Source: an uncultured Micromonospora sp.
GTDB taxonomy: Bacteria; Actinomycetota; Actinomycetes; Mycobacteriales; Micromonosporaceae
Length of the DNA stretch: 18,710 bases
Assembly: GCA_937951935.1 (NCBI GenBank)
Contig: CALGAM010000119.1
Location: 1-18,710 of the forward strand
Direction of reading: 5' to 3'
The first letter of the stretch is position 1. Each line of letters begins with the position of its first letter. The notes under the pieces were generated by a model. It ran no database searches. It was not told the DNA's origin and worked only from the letters and a program-made list of their open reading frames with translations. Below, piece after piece: positions 8,199-15,820 of this stretch. The position numbers and the translations under genes were made by a program.

Positions 8199-8737
8199 GT
8201 GACCGATGACCTGATCTACCGGGCGGGCCGGCGCGTGATCGAAGCGGGATTCGCGGCCGACGACTCGGTTTTCACCCCCGGACGTCCGTGTGGACGCAGG
8301 AGGCGGCGGACGAGCTTGACGTCTGCTTCGTACAACGACCCGACGCCGGCTCCGGCAGCTTCGTCGGCAAGCTGCGCGGCCAGCTTGCCGGGGCCAGCCC
8401 CGAAGCGGTCCAGCTGATGGCCGAACTGCTCTACCTGCACCTGCTGCTGCCGAAGGAGGTCGGCGGCGCCGCCAAGCGGGCCGTGGTCCGCACACCACTC
8501 GACCTGTTCACCGAACGGGTGACGCTCCCGTCCGGTCTCGACGCGGCGTTGGACGGTGGGGTCGTCAAGGCCGGCGTCGCCTACCTCACCCGGCGGGACC
8601 GGCAGATCTCCTGGCTCGTCCGCATGCTGCAGAGCTGGAAACGGCTGCCGGCCGACCAGCGGCGGGCGGCGCTCGCCGACCCGTGGCGGTTCCACGACCT
8701 GGTGTACGAGCTACCCGTGCAGAGTGCCTACACGCAG
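8199..8737 (+). pseudogene. mcrB: mcrB remnant: N-terminal domain only, frameshifted
   Basis: Remnant of the GTP-dependent 5-methylcytosine restriction subunit. From GTG 8199 (GAAGGA five bases upstream) the frame reads 30 codons ending DDSVFTPGRP, then loses a base near 8287. The continuation (VWTQEAADELDVCFVQRPD, then KLRGQLAGASPEAVQLMAELLYLHLL) is one frame over. The joined product looks like the N-terminal DNA-recognition domain of actinobacterial McrB. It stops resembling McrB at SAYTQ (about 8735). The whole GTPase domain (Walker A, MxxR/NxxD motifs) is absent, and the frame runs directly into McrC-like sequence. The assignment rests on recalled family pattern, not a search. Confidence 0.7.
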
Positions 8738-9674
8738 TGCAACCCGGCGATGGCGGTCGCCTTCGCCGCCACCGCCGGCCGGGCCCTGGCCCCCCGGAAT
8801 CCTGCACGGCTACCGTGCCACCGAGGACGCCCTACCGCTGCTGCGCGGGCGGCTCCGGGAGGCCGACCAGGTCCGCGTCCGGTGAGGACTCGCCCCGCCC
8901 CTGGGGGTGCGGTTCGACGAGTACACCCTGGACATCGTCGAGAACCGGATCCTGGTCGCCGCGATCCGGCGGCTGCTCCGGCTACCCGGCGTACCGGCGG
9001 CGACGCGGGGGCGGCTGCACCAGCTCGCGCGCGCCCTCGCCGACGTACCGCCGCTGACCGCCGGCCTGCCCGTCCCGCCCACGGTGTCGAACCGGCTGAC
9101 CGCGCGCTATCAGCCGGCGCTGCGACTGGCCCGGCTGATCCTCGCCAACGCCGGTGTCGAGCATCTGTCGGGGACGGTCGAGGCGAACGGTATCGCCTTC
9201 GACCTGAACCGGGTCTTCGAGGACTGGCTGACCACCGCGCTGCGCGAGGCGGTCGAGCCGGTGTACGGCGGGCGGATCATCGGCCAGTATCACACCCACC
9301 TCGACGCCGAGCGCCGGATGTATATCCGGCCCGACATCACCTGGTGGGACGGGCGGCGTTGCCGCGCCGTCGTCGACGCGAAGTACAAGGACCCGTCCGG
9401 TGACGAGCCGGCCAGAGCCGACCTGTACCAGGTGCTGGCCTACTGCACGAGGCTCGGGGCACGGCACGGACACCTGGTCTACGGCGGCGACCGCGGCCGG
9501 ACCACCTACCACGTGCTCGGCAGCGGGGTCGCGGTCACCGTCCACCGGGTGGATCTGTCCGCGCCGCTGGACGACCTACGGGCCCAGATCGCCACGATCG
9601 CCGCGGCGGTGGCCGGGGTGCGTCCGGCCCGGGACGGGGATCTCCGGGCGAACGCGGCTCCGTCGCCGACATGA
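8738..9674 (+). pseudogene. mcrC: mcrC remnant: middle and PD-(D/E)XK nuclease end, with frameshift and in-frame stop
   Basis: McrC is the nuclease subunit of McrBC. The piece starts in the middle of the protein (NPAMAVAFAATAGRAL). It changes frame at a run of six C at 8790-8795, where one C fewer would restore ...ALAPGILHGYRATEDALPLLRGRLREADQ. It then meets an in-frame TGA at 8883-8885 (CGA to TGA would restore Arg). Beyond that the frame is open to 9674 and carries VRFDEYTLDIVENRIL and the nuclease core: RPDI (D at 9333-9335) and VDAKYK (D at 9375-9377, K at 9381-9383). The nuclease residues are therefore intact, but the N-terminal half that contacts McrB is missing. A short product from GTG 8907 is conceivable but has no good ribosome site. 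Confidence 0.75.
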
Positions 9675-9812
9675 CCCGCCGTGACGCCGGATCGGAGACA
9701 CGATGTCGCACTACTGTGCAAGACTGCCTAGCTGCGTTCGACAAACGACGTGTTCCGAGGGCGGACCGGGCGCTCGACACCGCCTGCCCCAAGCCAGAAG
9801 GAAACCCCGACA
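9675..9812 (+). other. Intergenic gap upstream of the LURP-one gene
   Basis: This 138-bp gap holds the ribosome site GAAGGA at 9797-9802, ten bases before the ATG at 9813. The part 9700-9750 is less GC-rich than its surroundings and probably contains the promoter, but no hexamer pair stands out. An ATG at 9750 is in frame with the next gene; its added 21 residues look non-conserved. Confidence 0.35.
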
Positions 9813-10391
9813 ATGCAACCTGACGTGCTGCAGAGCCAGAGCCAGTTCCACGTCCGGCAGCGGATCCGGCTGATGGTCAACCAATACGAGGTCCACGCGG
9901 TCAACCCGGACGGTTCCGAGGGTGAGCTGCTGGCCTTCGCCCAGCAGAAGCGGCTGGCCTTCAAGGAGCAGGTGACCCTCTACACCGACGACACCAAACA
10001 GCAGCCGGTGCTCGGCTTCAAGGCCCGTCAGGTGATCGACCTCGGCGCGACGTACGACGTCACCGACGCCGCCGGCAACCCGATCGGGCTGTTCCGCAAG
10101 GACTTCAAGGCCTCCCTGCTCCGCTCCACCTGGCACCTGGAGCAGCCAGGGCTCGGCCAGGCCACCGGGCAGGAGCGCAGCCTCCCGGTCGCGCTGCTGC
10201 GTCGTTTCGTCGACTCGCTCTCCTGGCTGCCGTACCACTTCGACTTCACACTCAACGGGCAGCCGGCGTTCTCCGTGGTCAAGAAGTGGGGGCTGCGGGA
10301 CCGGTACGTCGTCACCATCCAGCACCCGCAGCTCGACCGCCGGCTGGTCATCGCGATGGCGGTCGCCCTGGACGCGCTGCAGTCCCGCTGA
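9813..10391 (+). CDS. LURP-one-related / phospholipid-scramblase-like (LOR) protein
   Basis: A 192-aa protein with the tubby-like LOR pattern of alternating beta strands. It opens with FHVRQRIRLMVNQYEV. The middle has repeated strands such as LGFKARQVIDLGATYDVTD and GNPIGLFRKDFKA. It ends with a hydrophobic central helix (LVIAMAVALDAL), as is usual for LURP-one and scramblase folds. There is no signal peptide; members are usually cytosolic or membrane-associated, and the bacterial role is undefined. The start is ATG 9813, with GAAGGA upstream. It is a complete, normal-length member. It precedes the TPR/FN3 gene by 138 bp containing a terminator-like hairpin, so the two may be separate transcripts. 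The family call is from fold pattern and I am fairly sure of it. Confidence 0.8.
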   Translation: MQPDVLQSQSQFHVRQRIRLMVNQYEVHAVNPDGSEGELLAFAQQKRLAFKEQVTLYTDDTKQQPVLGFKARQVIDLGATYDVTDAAGNPIGLFRKDFKASLLRSTWHLEQPGLGQATGQERSLPVALLRRFVDSLSWLPYHFDFTLNGQPAFSVVKKWGLRDRYVVTIQHPQLDRRLVIAMAVALDALQSR

Positions 10392-10397
10392 GTGTCG

Positions 10398-10436
10398 CGC
10401 CGGGTGCCGCGCCGAGGAACACCCGCGCACCCGGCG
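10398..10436 (+). terminator. Terminator-like inverted repeat after the LOR gene
   Basis: Nine-base perfect arms, CGCCGGGTG (10398-10406) and CACCCGGCG (10428-10436), are separated by 21 nt and begin six bases after the stop codon. There is no T-tract, which is common for actinobacterial terminators. The long loop lowers confidence. Confidence 0.4.
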
Positions 10437-10453
10437 ATCCGCCCAACCCCGCC

Positions 10454-10493
10454 CCGGTCGACCGGCCGAGCCCGCGTCTCGGACGATCGGCCG
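10454..10493. repeat. Palindrome and inverted repeat upstream of the TPR/FN3 gene
   Basis: CCGGTCGACCGG at 10454-10465 is a perfect 12-bp palindrome. It overlaps a second pair, CGGCCGA (10463-10469) with TCGGCCG (10487-10493). It may be an operator or part of a terminator cluster; chance is possible at this GC content. Confidence 0.3.
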
Positions 10494-10529
10494 GGGCCGG
10501 CTGGCGTGTGACCCCGGAGAGAAGGCAGC

Positions 10530-11870
10530 ATGACGGGCGTGTCCCAGCCTCCACAGCTTGCCGCCGTACAGCAGCGTGCCCGGGCGCAGTACGACGCCGG
10601 TGACGCCGCCGGCGCCCGCCGGCTCCTCGCCCACGCCCTCGACGCCGCCCGGCCCGCGTACGGCAACGACCATCCCGAGGTGCTCTCCACCGCGTTGGTG
10701 CTGGCGCAGTGGCACCGGCAGGCGGACGAACCGGCAGCGGCCCGCCGTGTCCTGGAGGAGGCGCTGCACGACGGCCAACACCGGTGGGGCGAGGCCCATC
10801 CGCTGATCCTCGCCCTGTCGTTCGAGCTCGGCGCCGTGGCCGAGGAGTTGGGCAACCGGCACGAGGCCCGCCGCAACTTCACCCGGGTGGCGACGCACGG
10901 ACCCGGCGTGCTCGGCGCTGACCACTGGCAGGTCCGGGCGGCCCGGGACTACCTCGGCGAGCAGCCGGGCGTCGGTGTGGTGCCCGAGGCCACGGCGACC
11001 GCGGTGGCGCCGCCACCGCCGCCGGCCGCACCGGCCACGACGGTGCCCCCCGCGCCGGTCGCACCGCAGCAGCCCATCCCGCCGCCACCGCCGGTCGCAC
11101 CGGCCGTGGTGCCACCGGCTCCGGCACCGGCCACCCCCACACCGGCTCCGCCGCAGGTGTCCGCCGCACCCGCACCCGCACCGGTGTCCGCCGCGCCCGC
11201 CGCGCCCGCCCCGACACCGGCGCCGCCCACCTCGGCGGTGCCGTCGACCGGTGCGGCACACCCGCCGGCCGACGGCGCGGGCACGTCGCCGGAGGGCCTC
11301 GCGTCCGGCGTTCCCGGGCCGGGGACGTACCCGCCGTACTCGGCGCGGCCGGCGGCGCAACCGGAGACGTACCCGGTGGTCACCATGCCGGCGGCGCAGC
11401 CGGCACCCGCCCCGGCGCCCGAGCCCGCACGGCCGACGGGCAGGGGTTCGACGGTCGCGGCGGCGATCGCCGCGGCGGCCGCCGTGATCGCCGCGATCGT
11501 GGTGGTGGTCGCCGTGCTCAGCGACCGGGACAACCCGCCCCCCACCGCCGACGACGATGACGGCGGGGTGGTCATCACCGGTGACCCCCCGACCGACGTG
11601 AAGCTGCTCGACGAGGGAACGGCGATCACGATCACCTGGACGGATCCGAGCGGCGGCACCGTGCCGTTCCTCGTCACGGGCGCCCGACGCAACCAGGAGG
11701 CCCAGCCGATGGGACGGGTCAGTGCCGGCGATCCGCCGAGTTTCAAGGTGAACGCGCTGAATCCTCGCCTCGATTACTGCTTCAGCGTGGTCGCGGTCTA
11801 TTCGACGAACGAATTCGCGCCCTCGGAACTGGTGTGTACGAACCGTGGCGCCACCGCGACTCCACGATGA
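10530..11870 (+). CDS. TPR - Pro/Ala linker - transmembrane - FN3-like protein
   Basis: A 446-aa protein. Residues ~8-145 are three to four TPR-type helical pairs (RARAQYDAGDAAGARRLLAHAL; AARRVLEEALHDG; LGNRHEARRNFTRVA) with the spacing seen in kinesin-light-chain-like TPRs. Residues ~150-300 are an extreme Pro/Ala/Val linker. Residues ~308-330 are one membrane segment (AAAAAVIAAIVVVVAVL) followed by SDRDN. After an acidic stretch, residues ~355-440 resemble one fibronectin type III domain (ITITWTDPSGGTVPF ... LDYCFSVVAVYSTNEFAPS). This suggests cytoplasmic TPRs and an outside FN3 domain, so a protein scaffold across the membrane. Start ATG 10530 has GAGAAGG just upstream. The function is unknown; the neighbours suggest an envelope role. 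Confidence 0.85.
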   Translation: MTGVSQPPQLAAVQQRARAQYDAGDAAGARRLLAHALDAARPAYGNDHPEVLSTALVLAQWHRQADEPAAARRVLEEALHDGQHRWGEAHPLILALSFELGAVAEELGNRHEARRNFTRVATHGPGVLGADHWQVRAARDYLGEQPGVGVVPEATATAVAPPPPPAAPATTVPPAPVAPQQPIPPPPPVAPAVVPPAPAPATPTPAPPQVSAAPAPAPVSAAPAAPAPTPAPPTSAVPSTGAAHPPADGAGTSPEGLASGVPGPGTYPPYSARPAAQPETYPVVTMPAAQPAPAPAPEPARPTGRGSTVAAAIAAAAAVIAAIVVVVAVLSDRDNPPPTADDDDGGVVITGDPPTDVKLLDEGTAITITWTDPSGGTVPFLVTGARRNQEAQPMGRVSAGDPPSFKVNALNPRLDYCFSVVAVYSTNEFAPSELVCTNRGATATPR

Positions 11871-12025
11871 CCGCAGGTCGCCACCGTTCGTCGGATCGGT
11901 ATTGCTGATCCGGCGTCAGCGGCGTGAACCCGTGTCGATGTCACTGACGAGAACCGATCGTCCACAATTCGCGGCGATGCCGTCCACCGCCGTCCTTCGG
12001 GAACGCGCCGGTGGTGGGCGCGCCA

Positions 12026-12031
12026 TATGAT
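12026..12031 (+). promoter_or_regulatory. Putative -10 element for the beta-propeller/FN3 - moxR operon
   Basis: TATGAT is one mismatch from TATAAT and stands out in a GC-rich setting. No clear -35 hexamer lies 16-18 bp upstream. If used, it would give a leader of about 60-65 nt containing the 12061-12078 hairpin. Confidence 0.35.
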
Positions 12032-12060
12032 GTCACCCGGTTTCGGGGAGATTCGCTGAC

Positions 12061-12078
12061 GGCGGCGGCTCCGCCGCC
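12061..12078 (+). repeat. Perfect hairpin in the leader of the beta-propeller/FN3 gene
   Basis: GGCGGCGG (12061-12068) and CCGCCGCC (12071-12078) form perfect arms with almost no loop, realistically a 7-bp stem with a 4-nt loop. It ends seven bases before the GGGGAGG ribosome site (12085-12091), so it could attenuate or stabilise the message. Confidence 0.45.
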
Positions 12079-12101
12079 ACGAATGGGGAGGTCAGCCGAC
12101 T

Positions 12102-14783
12102 GTGGTCACCACAGGTAACGGCTCAACGGATAACCAGGGCACGGGCACGGGGGCACCCGTGGCGACGCCCGCCGATCTCGCGGCACGACGCCGCTCCCGC
12201 CGGCTCAGGGGTGGGATCGTCACCGTCGCGACCGTGGCGGCCCTCGCCGCCGCGATGGGACTCACCGTGCTCGGCCTGGGCGCGGCGGACAACGCGGTGG
12301 CCAGCTACGACGCCAGCTCCTGGCTGTGGAGCGCGGCCAAGAGCGAGCTGGCCCGGGTCAACGGGGTCACCGGCCGGGTCGACACCCGCATGCAGGTGCC
12401 GGACGGGCGTGGCCACCGGATGCAGGTGGTCCAGACGGACCGTCTGCTGATCCTGCGTGACCTGAACACCGGGCAGATCAGTTCGCTCGATCTCGCCACC
12501 CTCCAGATCATGGCCACCACCCGGACCGCCGCCGGGATCGGTGTCAACATCGCCCTGCACGAGGACGCCGCCTTCGTGGTCGACACCGTGCAGGGGACGG
12601 TGCGGCAGCTCGACCCCCGGTCGCTGACCCCGGTCGGGGAGCAGATCAACTATCCGCCGGGGATCACCGGTGGCAACTTCGACGGTGCCGGCAGGCTCTG
12701 GGTGGCCGTGCCGAGCGAGGGCACGGTCTCCGCGATCACCCCGGCCAAGCTGCCGGAGACGGCCGACGCCGGCGGTACGGGCGGCGGGGTCAGCCCCCGG
12801 CAGATCCGCAACGAGGTGGTGGCCGAGCCCAGCCACGACCTGACCGTCTCCACCCTGGACGACGGCGTCGCCGTCCTGGACCGGACCACGAACACCCTGA
12901 CCACCCTGCAGGGCGACGCACCGCCGCAGCCGGTGACGTTGCCGCTCACCGGTCCGGGGGCGGTGCCGACCCGGACCAGTGGCGAACAGATCCCGGTGAC
13001 CGTGCTGGACGACCGTAACGTGGTGGTCGCGGACCGGGGCGCCGTCGGGCAGCAGTTCACCGTTCCCGGCGAGGGGACCCGGCTCAGCCCCGCGGTCGCC
13101 TGGGCCGGCCGGTTCTACTGCGCCGACGACGAGGCCGGCAAGATCTACGCCTTCGACCTGAACGGACAGCTCGTCGAGGTCATCGAGGTGCCGGGCGCCA
13201 ACGGGCCGCTGGAGCTGGAGGTCCGGGAGAACCACCTCTTCGTCAACGCCCCGAACTCGGACAGGGCGAAGGTCATCGACGACCAGCACAAGGTCCGGGA
13301 CGTCAACAAGTACGCCAACGACGTCCTCGGTGGCGACCCGCCGCAGTCGCCGCCTCCGCCGCCGAAGCCGAAGAAGCCGACGGTGAGCAAGCCGGGCGCG
13401 CCGAAGTCGGTGACGGCCACCGCCGGCAACGCACGGGCCCGGGTGAGCTGGCGTCCGGCGCCCGCGAACGGCGCGGCGATCACCCGGTACGTCGTGGAGG
13501 GGGCCGGCCAGACCTTCCAGGTCGGCGCCGACCAGCGCTCGCTGGAGGTGACCGGCCTGACCAACGGTGAGACGTACCAGTTCTCGGTGTACGCGGTGAA
13601 CGCCAAGGGCGCCGGGCCGGCCCGCAAGAGCAATCCGGTGACCCCGACCTCCGAGGTGCCGGACCCGCCGGCCAGCGTCACCGCCGAGGCGCGGCCGGAC
13701 GGCACGGTGCGGGTCAGCTGGCCGGCGGCGAACGGCCAGGGTTACAAGATCGTCAGGTACGCCGTGACCGCCATCTCCGCCGGGACGAACGCCCCGGCCG
13801 GCGAGACGACCGGAACGGAGCTGGTCATCCCCGCCGGGGAGCTGACCTACGGCAGCCAGTACGCCTTCACCGTCGTCTCGGTCAACGAGAAGGGCGCCGG
13901 GTCGGCGGCCTCGCCGGTCAGCGACACGGTGGTGCCCTACACCACGCCGGCGGCACCGGTGAACCTGTCGGCCACCACGGTCGCCAACGCCAAGGGCACC
14001 ATCCGGCTGACCTGGACCGCGCCGGCCGAGAACGGCCGACCGATCACCAGGTACGTGGTCGAGGCCGGTGGCCGGCAGAGCGAGGTGCCGGCGACCCAGA
14101 CCCAGGCCACGCTCGACGGTTTCGCCGACGGGCAGGTCGTTGCGGTCCAGGTGCGGGCGGTCAACGAGGCCGGCCCGGGTGCCGCCGCCACCGCCACCGC
14201 GCGTACCGTGGCCCCGCCGCGGGTGACCATCACCGGAAGCAGCTCGGACGCCACGTCGGTCACGGTGAACTTCACCGTGGACAACGGCGGCGGCACCACC
14301 CAGTGCTCGGTCACCGCGCAGGGCGGGCCCAAGGTGACCGGCAACTGCTCCAGCATCCGGGTCACCGGGCTCACCCCGGGCACGACGTACAGCCTGACGG
14401 TGTCCGCGACCAACGCCGCCGGCGAGGGCACGGCGAAGACCAGCCGGGCGACCGCCACCGTCTACGGGGTCGCCGTCTGCAACAACGGCACCGTCGGCGA
14501 CGAGCGGACGTACTGCGACGGCGACGGACCGGGCCGGGACGGCATCGAGGTGTTCTCGGTGCCCCGTCAGGAGAACAACAAGCAGGTCGGCCGGGCCAAG
14601 CGGAACGAGCGGTACAAGGCGTACTGCAAGATCCAGGGACAGGAGATCTACGCCTACGTCTACAACAACCACAAGCGCAGCACCTGGTGGATCCAGATCG
14701 AGTTCTCGGGCCGGAACTACATCCCGTGGGCCTGGCTCAACCTCGACAACGGAGACGACATCAACGTTCTGCCGACCTGCTGA
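12102..14783 (+). CDS. Membrane-anchored beta-propeller and fibronectin type III protein
   Basis: An 893-aa protein. Residues 1-37 are a cytoplasmic tail with a basic RRRSRRLR stretch, and ~38-60 are a membrane anchor (no cleavage site is obvious). Residues ~80-400 contain repeated strand units (SSLDLATLQIM, RQLDPRSLTPVG, GRLWVAVPSEG, KIYAFDLNGQL) typical of an extracellular beta-propeller. A Pro/Lys linker near 405-425 leads to four FN3 domains, at about 430-518, 520-615, 616-705 and 706-788, each with the VxWxxPxxNG ... Y.V.A.N..G.G pattern. The C-terminal ~105 residues are Cys-rich and aromatic (TYCDGDG, WWIQIEF, YIPWAWL), resembling an SH3b-like domain. GTG 12102 follows GGGGAGG by ten bases. 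It lies 29 bp before moxR, so it is probably the first gene of that operon and perhaps an envelope substrate or adhesin. Confidence 0.85.
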   Translation: MVTTGNGSTDNQGTGTGAPVATPADLAARRRSRRLRGGIVTVATVAALAAAMGLTVLGLGAADNAVASYDASSWLWSAAKSELARVNGVTGRVDTRMQVPDGRGHRMQVVQTDRLLILRDLNTGQISSLDLATLQIMATTRTAAGIGVNIALHEDAAFVVDTVQGTVRQLDPRSLTPVGEQINYPPGITGGNFDGAGRLWVAVPSEGTVSAITPAKLPETADAGGTGGGVSPRQIRNEVVAEPSHDLTVSTLDDGVAVLDRTTNTLTTLQGDAPPQPVTLPLTGPGAVPTRTSGEQIPVTVLDDRNVVVADRGAVGQQFTVPGEGTRLSPAVAWAGRFYCADDEAGKIYAFDLNGQLVEVIEVPGANGPLELEVRENHLFVNAPNSDRAKVIDDQHKVRDVNKYANDVLGGDPPQSPPPPPKPKKPTVSKPGAPKSVTATAGNARARVSWRPAPANGAAITRYVVEGAGQTFQVGADQRSLEVTGLTNGETYQFSVYAVNAKGAGPARKSNPVTPTSEVPDPPASVTAEARPDGTVRVSWPAANGQGYKIVRYAVTAISAGTNAPAGETTGTELVIPAGELTYGSQYAFTVVSVNEKGAGSAASPVSDTVVPYTTPAAPVNLSATTVANAKGTIRLTWTAPAENGRPITRYVVEAGGRQSEVPATQTQATLDGFADGQVVAVQVRAVNEAGPGAAATATARTVAPPRVTITGSSSDATSVTVNFTVDNGGGTTQCSVTAQGGPKVTGNCSSIRVTGLTPGTTYSLTVSATNAAGEGTAKTSRATATVYGVAVCNNGTVGDERTYCDGDGPGRDGIEVFSVPRQENNKQVGRAKRNERYKAYCKIQGQEIYAYVYNNHKRSTWWIQIEFSGRNYIPWAWLNLDNGDDINVLPTC

Positions 14784-14812
14784 CCGCGCCACGCCAGTCA
14801 GGAGCATCCGAC

Positions 14813-15808
14813 GTGAACCGCCACGAGCCGCTTACCCAGCGCCATGTGCAGGGTTTCGCCAACCTGGCCGCCCGGATCGCCGACAACATCAACTCGGTGG
14901 TGCTGGGTAAGCCGCACGTGGTCCGGCTGGCGCTGACCGCCCTCTTCGCCCAGGGGCACGTCCTGCTCGAGGACGTGCCCGGGGTGGGCAAGACCACCCT
15001 GGCCCGGGCCGTGGCCGCCACGGTCCGGGGCCAGTGGCGGCGCATCCAGTTCACCCCGGACCTGCTGCCGGCGGACGTCTCCGGGGTGACCATCTTCAAC
15101 CAGGCGACCCGGGCCTTCGAGTTCCACCCCGGCCCGGTCTTCGCCAACATCGTCATCGCCGACGAGATCAACCGTGCCTCGCCGAAGACCCAGTCCGCGC
15201 TGCTGGAGGTGATGGAGGAGCGCACGGTCACCGTCGACGGCGTCCGGCACCCGGTGCCCCGGCCGTTCCTGGTGGTCGCGACCCAGAACCCGGTCGAGAT
15301 GGACGGAACGTACCGGCTGCCCGAGGCGCAGCTCGACCGTTTCCTGGTCAAGCTCTCCGTCGGCTACCCGGACGAGCAGGTGGAGATCGAGGTGCTGCGC
15401 GGTGCCCCCGTGCGCTCCCCCGAGTCGTTGGAGCCGGTCACCGACACCGCCACCGTCGCGGAGATGATCCGGATGGCGCAGCGGGTCCACATCGCCGACC
15501 CGCTCTACGCGTACGCGGTCCGGCTCGCCGCCGCCACCCGCAACCACCCGCACGTCCGGGTCGGGGTCAGCCCGCGCGGGGTCATCGCGCTGACCCGGGC
15601 CGCCTGCGCGTACGCACTGATCGACGGACGTGGCTGGATTCTTCCCGAGGACCTCAAGGCGCTGGCCGAGCCGGTGTTCGCGCACCGGATCCTGCTCACC
15701 CCCGACGCCCAGGTCCGGGGCATCACCGCGACCGAGGTGCTGCACGAGGCGGTGGCGTCGGTGCCGGTGCCGCTGCCGTCGGGGCAGCTCGCCTCGGCCC
15801 GGACCTGA
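14813..15808 (+). CDS. moxR: MoxR-family AAA+ ATPase
   Basis: A 331-aa cytoplasmic AAA+ ATPase of the MoxR type, which acts as a chaperone-like factor for partner proteins with VWA-type folds. Motifs are complete. Walker A is DVPGVGKTT (K60) and Walker B is IVIADEINRA (D117, E118). The MoxR signature RIQFTPDLLPADVSG is present, as are sensor 1 ATQNP and the PEAQLDRF arginine-finger segment. The helical lid contains VSPRGVIALTRAA and the late motif EDLKALAEPVFAHRI. Length is normal. GTG 14813 is chosen because GGAG lies eight bases upstream and the protein then begins at the usual place. It is 29 bp after the FN3 gene and 12 bp before the DUF58 gene, an operon with its expected partner. Confidence 0.95.
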   Translation: MNRHEPLTQRHVQGFANLAARIADNINSVVLGKPHVVRLALTALFAQGHVLLEDVPGVGKTTLARAVAATVRGQWRRIQFTPDLLPADVSGVTIFNQATRAFEFHPGPVFANIVIADEINRASPKTQSALLEVMEERTVTVDGVRHPVPRPFLVVATQNPVEMDGTYRLPEAQLDRFLVKLSVGYPDEQVEIEVLRGAPVRSPESLEPVTDTATVAEMIRMAQRVHIADPLYAYAVRLAAATRNHPHVRVGVSPRGVIALTRAACAYALIDGRGWILPEDLKALAEPVFAHRILLTPDAQVRGITATEVLHEAVASVPVPLPSGQLASART

Positions 15809-15820
15809 CCCACCGACACG

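Larger units (their letters stand above)
11871..12101 (+). other. Intergenic region upstream of the beta-propeller/FN3 operon
   Basis: This 231-bp non-coding stretch is less GC-rich in 11880-12040. It holds a -10-like hexamer, a leader hairpin and a strong ribosome site, listed separately. Short open frames through it show no codon bias I would trust. Confidence 0.5.

Noticed and set aside
8288..9403. A 371-aa plus-strand frame taken as one intact gene.
   Set aside because: It begins inside the McrB-like domain and after about 8795 reads the McrC region in the wrong frame, giving Arg/Pro-rich noise.
9711..11360. A 549-aa minus-strand frame over the LOR and TPR genes.
   Set aside because: Shadow of two plus-strand genes with good starts and fold patterns.
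12123..14807. An 894-aa minus-strand open frame opposite the propeller/FN3 gene.
   Set aside because: Arg/Gly/Asp/His-rich shadow with no domain pattern; the plus strand carries recognisable FN3 repeats.
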